The notes under the pieces: model-generated
The model's input: the letters and a program-made list of their open reading frames with translations, nothing else
Databases searched by the model: none
What the model was told of the DNA's origin: nothing
Position numbers and translations under genes: made by a program
DNA from: Deltaproteobacteria bacterium
Lineage (GTDB): Bacteria; Desulfobacterota; DSM-4660; Desulfatiglandales; Desulfatiglandaceae
DNA: 64,000 nucleotides
Direction: 5' to 3'
Assembly (NCBI GenBank): GCA_019307815.1
Contig: JAFDIV010000009.1
Location: 47,541 to 111,540 of the forward strand
Part shown: one piece after another, positions 36,978 to 45,608 of the stretch
How the letters are laid out: the number at the start of each line of letters is the position of its first letter
Position numbering within the stretch: position 1 is the stretch's first letter

Positions 36978-37454
36978 CTAGTCAACCTTAATTAGCTTAA
37001 AACCTAAAGATGCTTCCTCTGTATCTACCACGACGACAATCTCGGCCGTGGGTTGGCTGCTGGCATCACCTAAAACCATCTGGGCATCAATCATTTCTGG
37101 AATATCCAATTTGAAAACTGACTGGCTGTCGTAAAGGCTAAATGTCTTGCCCGCTGTCATGTTGATCATCTCCCTTAAAGTGGCCTCCACATGGGCCTTC
37201 TCTACCTGATCGGATTCAAGGCCCAGCAGGTTTGCCGAAAGGGTCTTGGCCAACGAATTTGGAATCACCGCCATGAATTGTCCAGAAATGGGCCCCTCAA
37301 ATTTCAGGGCCACGGCCAGAAGTGGTTCCTCCCTTGAATCGCCAATTGTAGTAAGATCCTCATTTTCCGAAAACTCCAAAGGCATAAAGAACATAGTCTC
37401 CAAGATCTCAGAAATCGAGGTCATCATCGCCTTCTTCAATGCTTTCGTCTCCAT
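36978..37454 (-). CDS. cheX: CheX-like CheY-P phosphatase
   Basis: The 158-residue protein fits the CheC/CheX/FliY superfamily: REMINMTAGK carries the Glu and Asn pair used to attack CheY-P, and the fold-typical FEGPISGQFMAVIP precedes it. A single ExxN motif suits CheX rather than CheC. Its ATG lies inside the cheY end (47-base overlap), with GGGAGAG before it, giving coupled expression of regulator and phosphatase. Confidence 0.75.
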   Translation of the reverse strand: METKALKKAMMTSISEILETMFFMPLEFSENEDLTTIGDSREEPLLAVALKFEGPISGQFMAVIPNSLAKTLSANLLGLESDQVEKAHVEATLREMINMTAGKTFSLYDSQSVFKLDIPEMIDAQMVLGDASSQPTAEIVVVVDTEEASLGFKLIKVD

Positions 37455-37836
37455 CCTCAGGCTCTCCCATTATACGATTCAATTTGGTCTTAATCTGTTC
37501 CGGAGTAAAGGGCTTTTGAAGATAATCCGCTGCTCCTTTTTCAAGGAATGCCCTGACCTGCTTCTCGCTCCCTTCCGTAGTAACCATAACCACTGGGATC
37601 TTGGAAAGAAGCTCATCCTTTTTCATTTCCTCGATCAACTGGAGGCCATCCATCTGGGGCATATTGTAGTCGGCCAATACTAGATCCACCCAGTTTTCCT
37701 TAAGGCTCTTCAGTGCCTCTACACCATTAGCGGCTTCCAGGATCTGGCCAGTTTTGAAACCGCACATCTGGATAGTCTTTTTTAGAACGGACCTCATTGC
37801 CAAGGAATCGTCCACGATAAGTACGTTGAACGCCAT
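37408..37836 (-). CDS. CheY-type response regulator with acidic tail
   Basis: A 142-residue single-domain receiver: VDDSLAMRSVL, phospho-Asp in LVLADYNMPQMDG, Thr in MVTTEG, Lys in LQKPF. Unusually, it ends in about 17 mostly acidic residues (EPEDGDESIEEGDDDLDF), absent from ordinary CheY. AGGAG precedes the ATG. Sharing its 3' end with cheX suggests CheX acts on this protein. Confidence 0.85.
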   Translation of the reverse strand: MAFNVLIVDDSLAMRSVLKKTIQMCGFKTGQILEAANGVEALKSLKENWVDLVLADYNMPQMDGLQLIEEMKKDELLSKIPVVMVTTEGSEKQVRAFLEKGAADYLQKPFTPEQIKTKLNRIMGEPEDGDESIEEGDDDLDF

Positions 37837-37941
37837 GGTCTGCTCCTACTCTCTGAATACATAAGGTTAATGGAGATACCTCCATACAACAAAACAGTAC
37901 AGTTCCTACCGAGCAAAAGGCTCTCAGATTCTAAAAGGGCA

Positions 37942-38790
37942 CTACTCCATCCCCACTAGATGTTCAACTTCATGGAATTTCTGAGCGAAATTCGCCATGA
38001 TTTCTTGTAAATCCCTGTCGTTTATATCCAGGGCCTGGATTACTTGTGTATGGAACCGGTATGCCAGGCCATCACATCCTATACCAAGGCCCATCATCAT
38101 ACAGATTGTATCAGCCACGTAAACAATTGCCGTTTCCACATCATCTTCAGACCATGATCCATTGAGGTGATGATTCCGAATAATATGGACCATCTTGGCA
38201 CTGAACTGCCATTTTTCGGCCACCCGTGCACCCAACTCTGCGTGATCAATCCCTATAACTTTCTCCTCCGCTTCCCGGAATGTGATCTTTTCTTTTTCCA
38301 CCAGATTAAAAATCTCTTCAAACATCTCTCCAACGTAGGTGTGGAGGATAACCTTCCCAATATCCTTCAAAAGCGCCGCCGTAAAGATAAGGTGTGGGTT
38401 TGGAGCCTTTTTTATCTCGCAGATTTCGCGTGCTATTAAGGCCGAAGATACTGCATGAGTCCAAAGATCCCCTTCCCTTAAATCATATCCTTTGTGTTCA
38501 GCCCTGAGATAATCTCCTCCCAATTTCATCAGCACCATCTCAGCAATCTTTGCCATCCCCATATACGCAATAGCCTGCTGGATGGAGTCGACTTTTCTTG
38601 GCAGGCCATAGTAGGGCGAATTGCAGAGCCTCAAGACATTGGCTGTCAGACTCTGATCATAGATAACAACCTCCGCAAGGTCAGAAGCTGAACTTTTCGG
38701 GTCCTCCACAATAGCGAGCACCTTATGAGCCACTTTAGGGATCGGCCTTAAGGCATCTATTTGTTCAATTATTTTTTCTATGGTGCTCAT
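37942..38790 (-). CDS. HDOD-domain protein
   Basis: 282 residues of HDOD, an HD-related fold without metal-hydrolase activity. The start region ALRPIPKVAHKVLAIVEDP and the QSLTANVLRLCNSPYYGLP block are typical. The HD position reads ALLKDIGKVIL, so the first His of HD is replaced by Lys, in keeping with a non-enzymatic regulator. The ATG overlaps the cheD stop (ATGA). HDOD proteins commonly control motility and c-di-GMP signalling. Confidence 0.85.
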   Translation of the reverse strand: MSTIEKIIEQIDALRPIPKVAHKVLAIVEDPKSSASDLAEVVIYDQSLTANVLRLCNSPYYGLPRKVDSIQQAIAYMGMAKIAEMVLMKLGGDYLRAEHKGYDLREGDLWTHAVSSALIAREICEIKKAPNPHLIFTAALLKDIGKVILHTYVGEMFEEIFNLVEKEKITFREAEEKVIGIDHAELGARVAEKWQFSAKMVHIIRNHHLNGSWSEDDVETAIVYVADTICMMMGLGIGCDGLAYRFHTQVIQALDINDRDLQEIMANFAQKFHEVEHLVGME

Positions 38791-39266
38791 ACCTTTTTGT
38801 ACTCCTGTCCGGAGACTTTGACCCATATATCCCCATTGTGAATATCCATCCGAACCGTACGGTTTAAATTCCCGCCTACATCCTCGTAATCAATCATGAC
38901 CTTATTTTTCCAAAAGATCTTTCTGACAGCCATATAATTGCGCTTCCCGATATTAAAGAAACCTTTCTGGTCCAGGACCTGAGCACCTCCCACTACCACC
39001 ACCCGCATTCGTTTTTTTTCTGCCCCCAGCTTGTAGGTGGCCTTAAATAGTGCGGGGATACCCGTATCTGCAAACATAAAAGGATTTTTCTCAGCCTTTG
39101 CCTTATCCAAAGTAGAATCAGGTAACATAAAATGGAGAAGACCTCCTACGCGAACCACAGGGTCATAGATGGCTACCCCTATACATGAGCCCAGGGAATA
39201 GGTGATCAACGAGGCCTGGACATCATTGCTCACTTTCATGTCTGAAACGCCGATGATGATATTCAC
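38787..39266 (-). CDS. cheD: Chemoreceptor glutamine deamidase
   Basis: CheD (159 residues) deamidates receptor glutamines and can also bind CheC-type phosphatases. The catalytic Cys is in TYSLGSCIGVAI and the His in GGLLHFMLP. Other family blocks are FADTGIPAL and VGGAQVL. It starts with GTG directly after the cheA stop and overlaps the HDOD gene. Confidence 0.92.
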   Translation of the reverse strand: MNIIIGVSDMKVSNDVQASLITYSLGSCIGVAIYDPVVRVGGLLHFMLPDSTLDKAKAEKNPFMFADTGIPALFKATYKLGAEKKRMRVVVVGGAQVLDQKGFFNIGKRNYMAVRKIFWKNKVMIDYEDVGGNLNRTVRMDIHNGDIWVKVSGQEYKKV

Positions 39267-41513
39267 TTAGGCCACCCGCTCCAGTGCATGATTTTTCTGT
39301 CGCCCATTATCTCTGGCCATTTGAAACAATCCCGCTATATCCAATATAAGACCCACTCTGCCGTCACCTAATATGGCCCCGCCAGCAAGGCCCTGTACGT
39401 TCTTGAGCCCTTCTCCCAAGCTTTTAATGACCACCTCTTCCTTTCCAAGTAGATCATCCACAAGAAGACATAATTTCTCTCCTTCGTATTCCACGACAAC
39501 TGCCAGGCTTTCCCAAGGGCTTTTCATGGACTCGGATAACCCAAATATCTGATCCAGCCTTACCAGGCGAATTAGTTCCCCCCTTACCATGAGCATTTCC
39601 CCTCGGCCCTCTACGGTGCTGTAATCACTGGGCTGGGGCTTAAACGACTTTAGGATGCCTAGGGCGGGAATAATATATCTCTCGCCTCCAACCTTCACGA
39701 TAATGCCGTCTATAATGGCTAGGGTCAACGGAAGGCTGATCACAAAAGTAGATCCTTTACCCGGGGTGCTCTGGATCTCTACCCTACCTCTCAGTTTCTC
39801 TATTGCCTTCTTTACCACATCCATACCAACGCCGCGTCCGGAAATATCGGTCACTACTTCAGCAGTTGAAAACCCAGGCCTAAATATCAAATTGTATATC
39901 TCCTGATCCGTAAGCTGGTTATCTTCTGATACCAGGCCCTTGGAAATGGCCTTTTGGAGAATCCTCTCGCGATCGAGGCCCTTGCCGTCATCCGCAATTT
40001 CGATCATGATACTACTGCCGCGCTGGTAAGCCCTAAGTTCAATAAGCCCTTGTTCCGATTTACCCGCCTTTTTCCTTTCCTCCGGCTCTTCGATGCCGTG
40101 ATCTACGGCATTTCTTATCATATGCACCATGGGCTCATAGAGTTCTTCCACAACATTGCGGTCGATTTCCGTATCTTCACCAAACATCTTTAGGGATACC
40201 TTTTTACCTGAATGCCTGGAAAGATCCCTCACCAACCGAAACATCTTTTGGAAAGTGCTCCGTATGGGCACCATTCGCATAGCCATGGCTGTCTTTTGGA
40301 GGGTGGAGCTTATTTGGTGGAGCTGATTCAAGGCGTGATAGAGCTTTTGGTCGGACACAGACACAATTGTTTCATTTTGCCTTAATATGGATTGAGCGAT
40401 AACTAGCTCACCAGTCATATCCACAAGGGTATCAAGCTTCTTTGTATCCACCTTAACTTGTAGGTCCACCTTCTTTCTAACCCTTTTTTGCTCACGGAGA
40501 GCTGTTATCACCTCCTTTGATTCAACGATACCCTTCTCCACCAATATTTCGCCGACCTTTTTATTGGGCTGCTGCTTTTGCTCTTCCAAAATTTCTTTTA
40601 TCTTTTCCTTGTCAACAGCCCCTTTCTGGACTAAAACCTCACCCAAAGGCTTGTCCTTCAATTCTTCCGACCTATTGATGATATCTTGAATCCGTTTTAC
40701 CAGGGGCTCAATATCATGCTCGCACACAGGGCGCTGTCCTGATTCAAGGGCCTGTTTCACACCTTCTATCATTTGTTTGAGAAGGTCTACTGACTCCAAA
40801 ATAATATCCACAATAGTCCCATCAATGGCCAACTGGCCGCTTCTGGCCATGTCAAGTAAGCTCTCGGCAGAGTGGGAGAGCTTGTTGATCTCATGCAAGT
40901 TCAAAAATCCGGACACACCCTTTATTGTATGAAAAGGTCTAAAAATGGCGTTTATAGTATCAGCATCTTCAGGGTCTTGCTCCAGTTCAATCAGATTAAC
41001 CTCTATGCTTGCCAGATTCTCCAAGGCCTCCACCACAAAATCGGCCATTACCTCTCGGTCTTCCTCGTTCAACTCACTCGTGGAATTACCTTTCGCTCCT
41101 TCTGGTTGTCCTTCACTGGGTTCATCCTCTACCTCGGATTCCGATACTGCCTCTTCTCCCGGCAGTTCTGAGCCTTGCCCTGATTGGCCTAGCCTGGAAA
41201 GAACTTTAGAGATGTCTCCCTCAAACGGCTCCTCCCTTGTCATGGCACGAAAAATAGCTTGAAGCGTACTGACCCCCTCTGCCAAAGGAGAAGTATCCTG
41301 CTCCTCGGCCAAAATCAACTTCTCTACGTAGCCTTTTACCGCTTCAAGCACTTTAGTAAAGGCCGGCTCGGGCAGGCCTGAAATGAGCTTTTCCAGACCA
41401 GAGACCATATTCATAGTTTTCCCAAGACCTGGAATGTCTCCTTCCTCCAAATTCACGACCTCTAGAGCCATGGCCTCGAGGGCCTTACTTATGGAATCTA
41501 GCTGGTCCGTCAT
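39267..41513 (-). CDS. cheA: Chemotaxis histidine kinase CheA with an MshEN-like insert
   Basis: 748 residues from the ATG at 41513 (GAGGAG upstream). Order: an N-terminal helical region (1-110), an acidic linker, HPt with the phospho-acceptor His195 in FHTIKG, then an insert at 289-342 with two 24-residue LGxxLVxxGxV-like repeats, followed by the dimerisation helices, the HATPase (VHMIRNAVDHGIE, DDGKGLD, GRGVGMDVV) and a CheW-like domain. The insert resembles the GspE/MshE N-terminal c-di-GMP-binding module. The kinase is otherwise complete. Confidence 0.93.
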   Translation of the reverse strand: MTDQLDSISKALEAMALEVVNLEEGDIPGLGKTMNMVSGLEKLISGLPEPAFTKVLEAVKGYVEKLILAEEQDTSPLAEGVSTLQAIFRAMTREEPFEGDISKVLSRLGQSGQGSELPGEEAVSESEVEDEPSEGQPEGAKGNSTSELNEEDREVMADFVVEALENLASIEVNLIELEQDPEDADTINAIFRPFHTIKGVSGFLNLHEINKLSHSAESLLDMARSGQLAIDGTIVDIILESVDLLKQMIEGVKQALESGQRPVCEHDIEPLVKRIQDIINRSEELKDKPLGEVLVQKGAVDKEKIKEILEEQKQQPNKKVGEILVEKGIVESKEVITALREQKRVRKKVDLQVKVDTKKLDTLVDMTGELVIAQSILRQNETIVSVSDQKLYHALNQLHQISSTLQKTAMAMRMVPIRSTFQKMFRLVRDLSRHSGKKVSLKMFGEDTEIDRNVVEELYEPMVHMIRNAVDHGIEEPEERKKAGKSEQGLIELRAYQRGSSIMIEIADDGKGLDRERILQKAISKGLVSEDNQLTDQEIYNLIFRPGFSTAEVVTDISGRGVGMDVVKKAIEKLRGRVEIQSTPGKGSTFVISLPLTLAIIDGIIVKVGGERYIIPALGILKSFKPQPSDYSTVEGRGEMLMVRGELIRLVRLDQIFGLSESMKSPWESLAVVVEYEGEKLCLLVDDLLGKEEVVIKSLGEGLKNVQGLAGGAILGDGRVGLILDIAGLFQMARDNGRQKNHALERVA

Positions 41514-41568
41514 CTGTTTTCTCCTCTTCAAACCTGTTGGCATCGTTGGCCCAAACGCGGCGGGCCCA

Positions 41569-41952
41569 TCAGCCAGCAAATACCTTCTCCAATTTCTCGC
41601 TCAGGGTCTCGGGAGTAAACGGCTTAACTATATAGTTACTTACTCCTGCTTTGACAGCCTCGATTACATTTTCTTTCTGTCCTTCAGCTGTGACCATAAT
41701 AAAGGGAATTGTCTTAAGCTCTTCGTCAGCCCGAACCCTTTTTAATAGCTCCAGCCCCGTCATTTTGGGCATATTCCAGTCTGAGACGATCAAACCTACC
41801 TTCTCCTTCTTGAGCTCATTAAGCGCTGTTGTTCCGTCGTCCGCCTCGATGATATCCTTAAACCCCAACTGCTTGAGAACGCCTTTAATAATGCGCCTCA
41901 TCGTGGCAAAGTCGTCCACAACCAAGACCTTGATGCTTGTATCAACGGCCAT
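41569..41952 (-). CDS. cheY: Chemotaxis response regulator CheY
   Basis: 127-residue classical CheY: VLVVDDFATMRRIIKGVL, phospho-Asp in LIVSDWNMPKMTGLELL, Thr in MVTAEG, aromatic switch in GVSNYIVKPFTP. It is much closer to enterobacterial CheY than the acidic-tail paralogue. AAGGAGG precedes the ATG. It sits between cheZ and cheA, so it is the probable flagellar-motor regulator. Confidence 0.94.
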   Translation of the reverse strand: MAVDTSIKVLVVDDFATMRRIIKGVLKQLGFKDIIEADDGTTALNELKKEKVGLIVSDWNMPKMTGLELLKRVRADEELKTIPFIMVTAEGQKENVIEAVKAGVSNYIVKPFTPETLSEKLEKVFAG

Positions 41953-42010
41953 CCATTTACCTCCTTATCCTATATGCGTATATCTGAAAGGAATCGTTTT
42001 TCCATGCTCC

Positions 42011-43168
42011 CTAAAGCGAGGCCAGAAGTTCGTCAATGGCTTGCTGGTCAAGGCCTTCGCCCTCTCTGGCTGGTCCCCTTAGTTCACTACGCATTTCTTC
42101 TGCTTTCTCACTGACCTCTTCATAGCTTAGGGTCGGTTCTTCCCTGTGTTTTTGTAATTTCACCCCAAAAGAAATAATCAAATCCTCGATGCGCTCTTCT
42201 ATTGTCTTGACAAGCCTTACGATTCTCTGGATACGCTGGCCCACTAGATCCTGGAAGCTGAGTGGCTCCAGCATCTTTAGGGAGAGGCTTGAAATCTTCT
42301 CAAGTGCCTTAATCTGTTGGAGCACAATCTCTTCCATAAAGGCATTTGAAGTTCTTGCTGAGTCTTGTGGATGTTCACCTAGAGTCCCGCTTTTTTCCCT
42401 TATTTGCTCCAGCAGGCCCTTGAGCCGGGTGAGCTGGCGATTGGCGATCTCCATTTGTTCTTCATTGATATCCATAATTTTCATTGTGCTTTTCTCTAGG
42501 GTCTCGTTTATCCCCTCCAACTGATTACTTGCCTCCGGTATATCCTTGCGGGCCAGATCTATAATACCCGGTTCGATCCTGCTCTGAAGATCCTTGCGAA
42601 AGGCGATAAGTTCCTGGGCGATCTCTTTTATTTTCCCAGAGACCTCCATGGTAAGGGCCGCGAAAAAATCCCCTTCCCTGAGTTTCCTTACAAGTTGCTT
42701 CAAATCATCCAATTCCTTCTGTGCAATCCCGCCTTCTTCTAACTTCTTGTTCAGTATTTCCAACTCCGAAGGAGCCTTAAATAGGATAGGTGTACCTCCG
42801 TTATTGTTATAGCGCTTGCATAGGTGTTGGCGCCCTGTCACGTCCTTTCCACTTAACAAATCATCAGACAGCTCTTTAATATCAAAAAGCATCCAGTATC
42901 CCTTTACGCTGAAGGCCTTGGATGAATCCAGCACGATCAGGTAAGGACCGACCTCTGCCTTATCTTGAACGTTCTCAATCTTATATACGGAGTCCCCTAT
43001 CCTAAGTAAGACTTCCTGATTGTTTTGAGAAAATACAGTATCTGCTGCATCCAGATGTATAATTCGCCTTATTTCCGATAAGTCAAAGGCCACCCTGGTA
43101 GAGTCCCCATCCAAATTCCCCATAATTGCACAATTCACACATCTACCCCCTTGCTCTGTTTTACTCAT
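42011..43168 (-). CDS. cheZ: CheZ-like CheY-P phosphatase with long N-terminal extension
   Basis: The last 240 residues match CheZ: a long four-helix region, LEPLSFQDLVGQRIQRIV with the catalytic Asp/Gln, and a C-terminal CheY-binding peptide LDQQAIDELLASL. The first 140 residues, with RCVNCAI and a beta-rich part (FDLSEIRRIIHLDAAD, YWMLFDIKELSDDL), are not part of ordinary CheZ. At 385 residues it is nearly twice E. coli CheZ. It is the first gene of the operon. Confidence 0.82.
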   Translation of the reverse strand: MSKTEQGGRCVNCAIMGNLDGDSTRVAFDLSEIRRIIHLDAADTVFSQNNQEVLLRIGDSVYKIENVQDKAEVGPYLIVLDSSKAFSVKGYWMLFDIKELSDDLLSGKDVTGRQHLCKRYNNNGGTPILFKAPSELEILNKKLEEGGIAQKELDDLKQLVRKLREGDFFAALTMEVSGKIKEIAQELIAFRKDLQSRIEPGIIDLARKDIPEASNQLEGINETLEKSTMKIMDINEEQMEIANRQLTRLKGLLEQIREKSGTLGEHPQDSARTSNAFMEEIVLQQIKALEKISSLSLKMLEPLSFQDLVGQRIQRIVRLVKTIEERIEDLIISFGVKLQKHREEPTLSYEEVSEKAEEMRSELRGPAREGEGLDQQAIDELLASL

Positions 43169-43377
43169 TGCCAGAAAAAATCGTTTTCACCTCTGGGATC
43201 AAAGGAAGTCAAAAAGAGATTCAATCCATTGGGTAGCAACTTTCGTACCAACTCCCATTTGTGGATTTATGCAAATCTAGTTAATCAAATCGGACTCATC
43301 GTCTTTTTCTTTAAGATTCCCGAAGGACGATGAAATATTTTTTGACAGGTTATGTCCGCATTTTTGGCACTTTAAGC

Positions 43378-43414
43378 TGGCAGGGTTTATGCTGGCCGAG
43401 TAGTGTGCCGATAA
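43378..43414 (+). promoter_or_regulatory. Overlapping sigma-54-like and sigma-28-like sites
   Basis: TGGCAGGGTTTATGCT at 43378-43393 has GG and GC ten bases apart, like the sigma-54 consensus. GCCGATAA at 43407-43414 is a perfect FliA -10 box, with TATG 15 bases upstream as a poor -35. Either could drive the rod-like flagellar gene 120-140 bases downstream. Nothing else was seen in 43169-43535. Confidence 0.45.
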
Positions 43415-43535
43415 AACAATAAAGGGCTGTAGGAATCTGGAAAGGATATTCCTAACACAGACTACAGGAAAAACATCCTTATCGTGTCCTTAGGGTTCCC
43501 AACTACCTTTCAGGGCTAGGTGAAAGGAGGCATCC

Positions 43536-43886
43536 ATGTTTGGTTTTTCCCTTGCTCTCTCTGCACTCAAGGCATTTGGGAAAAGGATGGAAGTCATTGC
43601 CAACAATGTGGCCAATATTAATACAGATGGTTTCAAGAGTAAGAGGGCAACCTTAGAGGAAAAACCTGGGGGTGGAGTGGCGGTTCGTATTGATCTAGGA
43701 ACTGAAACCGAGCCTCCGGGGACCTACGAGAAGAATGGCCGCCTGACCCAACCCCTTCCCTCAGAGACAGACCTGGCCCAAGAAATTCCCCAAAGCCTAA
43801 TAACCCAACGGGGCTATGAGGCGAATCTTAAAAGCATCGAGACCGAAGACGAAATGCTGGATACCCTAGTGCATATCATTGAGTGA
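43536..43886 (+). CDS. Short flagellar basal-body rod-like protein
   Basis: 116 residues combining the N-terminal rod motif (MEVIANNVANINTDGFKSKR) and the C-terminal rod motif (ETDLAQEIPQSLITQRGYEAN) with almost nothing between. It resembles a minimal FlgB/FlgC/FlgG-type axial protein but lacks their central domains. AAAGGAGG precedes the ATG. It stands alone between the chemotaxis operon and the CheD-HDOD gene. Confidence 0.8.
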   Translation: MFGFSLALSALKAFGKRMEVIANNVANINTDGFKSKRATLEEKPGGGVAVRIDLGTETEPPGTYEKNGRLTQPLPSETDLAQEIPQSLITQRGYEANLKSIETEDEMLDTLVHIIE

Positions 43887-43935
43887 GGCCTTAGGGTATC
43901 TCTTTTGGATCTCACCACGAGTTTCATGCCTCTGC

Positions 43936-45297
43936 TCATAAGTGTACCATGCTTATATCGAACACCGTCCTAGGTATCCGGTCAATCACTACAGTCAGTT
44001 GCTCGGGATGAAGCCCCAGTTCTTTAAGAGCTTCCTGTAAATAGGTTGAATCCGGAAGGGTCAGCTGTTGGCCTACCTTAAAGCTAGCCATCAATAAGTC
44101 AGCCAGGTAAACAATGGTGACCAATTGCCTGTCAATTGCAGCAAAGTCAGGCTTGTGGTGGTACCTTATTGCATCCACCAGGTTCTCAGGCAGGTCCCAT
44201 TTCTGGGCCAACATGGCTCCCATCTCTGTGTGACTGAGGCCGAATCTTTCTCGCTCCACTTTGCATAACTCCAGACCTTCTTTGTGTAGGGAACGATAGA
44301 AAAATGGCCCATCTTTCATTACATACTGGTCTAACGCTATCTTTCCAATATCATGAAGGAGCCCCGCTGTGTAGGCAATATCTGGTTGCCCCCTACTAGT
44401 AAACACAGAAATCTCGTGGGCAGTCATGGCAGTTGCCAGTGCATGATAAAATAGGCCCCCTTTACACAAAGAATACCCTCTAGCCCTATTCTGTGAAAAA
44501 AATATCTCCACGGTCACGGAAACAATAAGTTGAAAAAGTCTCCTTTCGCCGAGCACAATCAAGGCCCTATCTATGGAATCAATAGAAGTCCCAGCTCCTA
44601 TGATGGCGCTGTTTGCAAAATTAAGAACCTTAGCACTGATCACCTGGTCCTTTCTAATTTCTTGGGCTACATGATCCATATCATAATTTTCATTCTCGAG
44701 CATCCTGATGATCTTGAGCGCTATTTGAGGTATAGGCTTTACATTGTGGATTGCATCAGCGAGATCCTTCTTGCCCAACTGAAATCTGGTCTCCACTATT
44801 TGCTCTGGTGGTGTCAAAAGTGGCTCGATTTTTGTTTCAAGGGTCTGAAGATCAAGTGCCATCCTATAAGCAGATAGACCGCCCGTTTCTATTTGATCAA
44901 CCCAAACTCCCTGTTCCCGGAGGATATTCTCAACAGCTTCGGTGGTCCTCCCCCCTATATCCAGCCACAGGTCTTGCTCTGAGATTTTGCCCACCAGGGC
45001 ACCACCGGCAATGCAGGCCGTTAGATTGTCTTTAGAGGCACCGGCACTACACAGTTTGTCAATGAAAAGCGGTAGGCCGGTGGTGGCGTATATCGCCGGT
45101 TCAAAAGGGATGTCTGTGCCTGTTGGCTCTGGTAAAAGGATATGTATTAAGCCTCCCAGCTTAGCTTGATCATCTTTTAAGGTAACCCCAACGCAGGTCC
45201 CCAGATAGGCCTCCATAGCCTCCTCCTGGCCTGACGGCAGGGCGGGCTTTCTCGAACTAATGGCAAAGGACCCAGATGGAACAATGTGATGTGTCAT
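43936..45297 (-). CDS. CheD-HDOD fusion protein
   Basis: 453 residues. Residues 1-150 are CheD-like: AYLGTCVGVTL keeps the catalytic Cys, GGLIHILLP the His, and TTGLPLFIDKL and AGGALV match CheD blocks. Residues 165-450 are HDOD (IHNVKPIPQIALKIIRMLE; KVLNFANSA) with an intact-looking HD in GLLHDIGKIAL. The nearby operon encodes the same two domains as separate adjacent genes. AAGGAAC precedes the ATG. Deamidase activity is possible but unproven. Confidence 0.85.
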   Translation of the reverse strand: MTHHIVPSGSFAISSRKPALPSGQEEAMEAYLGTCVGVTLKDDQAKLGGLIHILLPEPTGTDIPFEPAIYATTGLPLFIDKLCSAGASKDNLTACIAGGALVGKISEQDLWLDIGGRTTEAVENILREQGVWVDQIETGGLSAYRMALDLQTLETKIEPLLTPPEQIVETRFQLGKKDLADAIHNVKPIPQIALKIIRMLENENYDMDHVAQEIRKDQVISAKVLNFANSAIIGAGTSIDSIDRALIVLGERRLFQLIVSVTVEIFFSQNRARGYSLCKGGLFYHALATAMTAHEISVFTSRGQPDIAYTAGLLHDIGKIALDQYVMKDGPFFYRSLHKEGLELCKVERERFGLSHTEMGAMLAQKWDLPENLVDAIRYHHKPDFAAIDRQLVTIVYLADLLMASFKVGQQLTLPDSTYLQEALKELGLHPEQLTVVIDRIPRTVFDISMVHL

Positions 45298-45422
45298 GTG
45301 TGCTGTTCCTTGTAAGGCATTGGCGAAAAATCCTGGTCTTCTTTGTGCAAAACCACTTGATTCCAGTATCCCGAAGCGTTTATTCTATTGGCTCAAATAC
45401 ACCCATAGATCAAAGACTTCTT

Positions 45423-45501
45423 GTCTGCCCGACGGTCAGGCAGGCCTGCTGCTTGCAGGGTGGATAGGGCCGTCAGCCCTCAGTCCTGGCTATACCAGGC
45501 A
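45423..45501. repeat. Cluster of short GC-rich palindromes upstream of nadE
   Basis: The stretch has GCAGGCCTGC, CCTGC-TGCTT-GCAGG and, further on, CCTGG-CTATA-CCAGG. A related GC-rich piece (CCTGACGGCAGGGCGGGC) lies at about 45229-45246 within the CheD-HDOD coding region. This looks like REP-type filler in the 311-base gap between the two divergent genes; no clear promoter was found. Confidence 0.35.
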
Positions 45502-45608
45502 GTCTAATGCCCTAGTTTCTTTAAATTTTTGCTGATAGCTGAAAGCACCCATATACAAACTTCCATTTGTGGATGGGCACTAATTGGCTTCAGCGGTCAG
45601 GGATTCCT

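Noticed and set aside
43250..45574. The 17-base AACTYCCATTTGTGGAT occurs at 43250 and 45558 with one mismatch, both in gaps beside chemotaxis genes
   Set aside because: A pair of this length with one mismatch is expected by chance in 64 kb.
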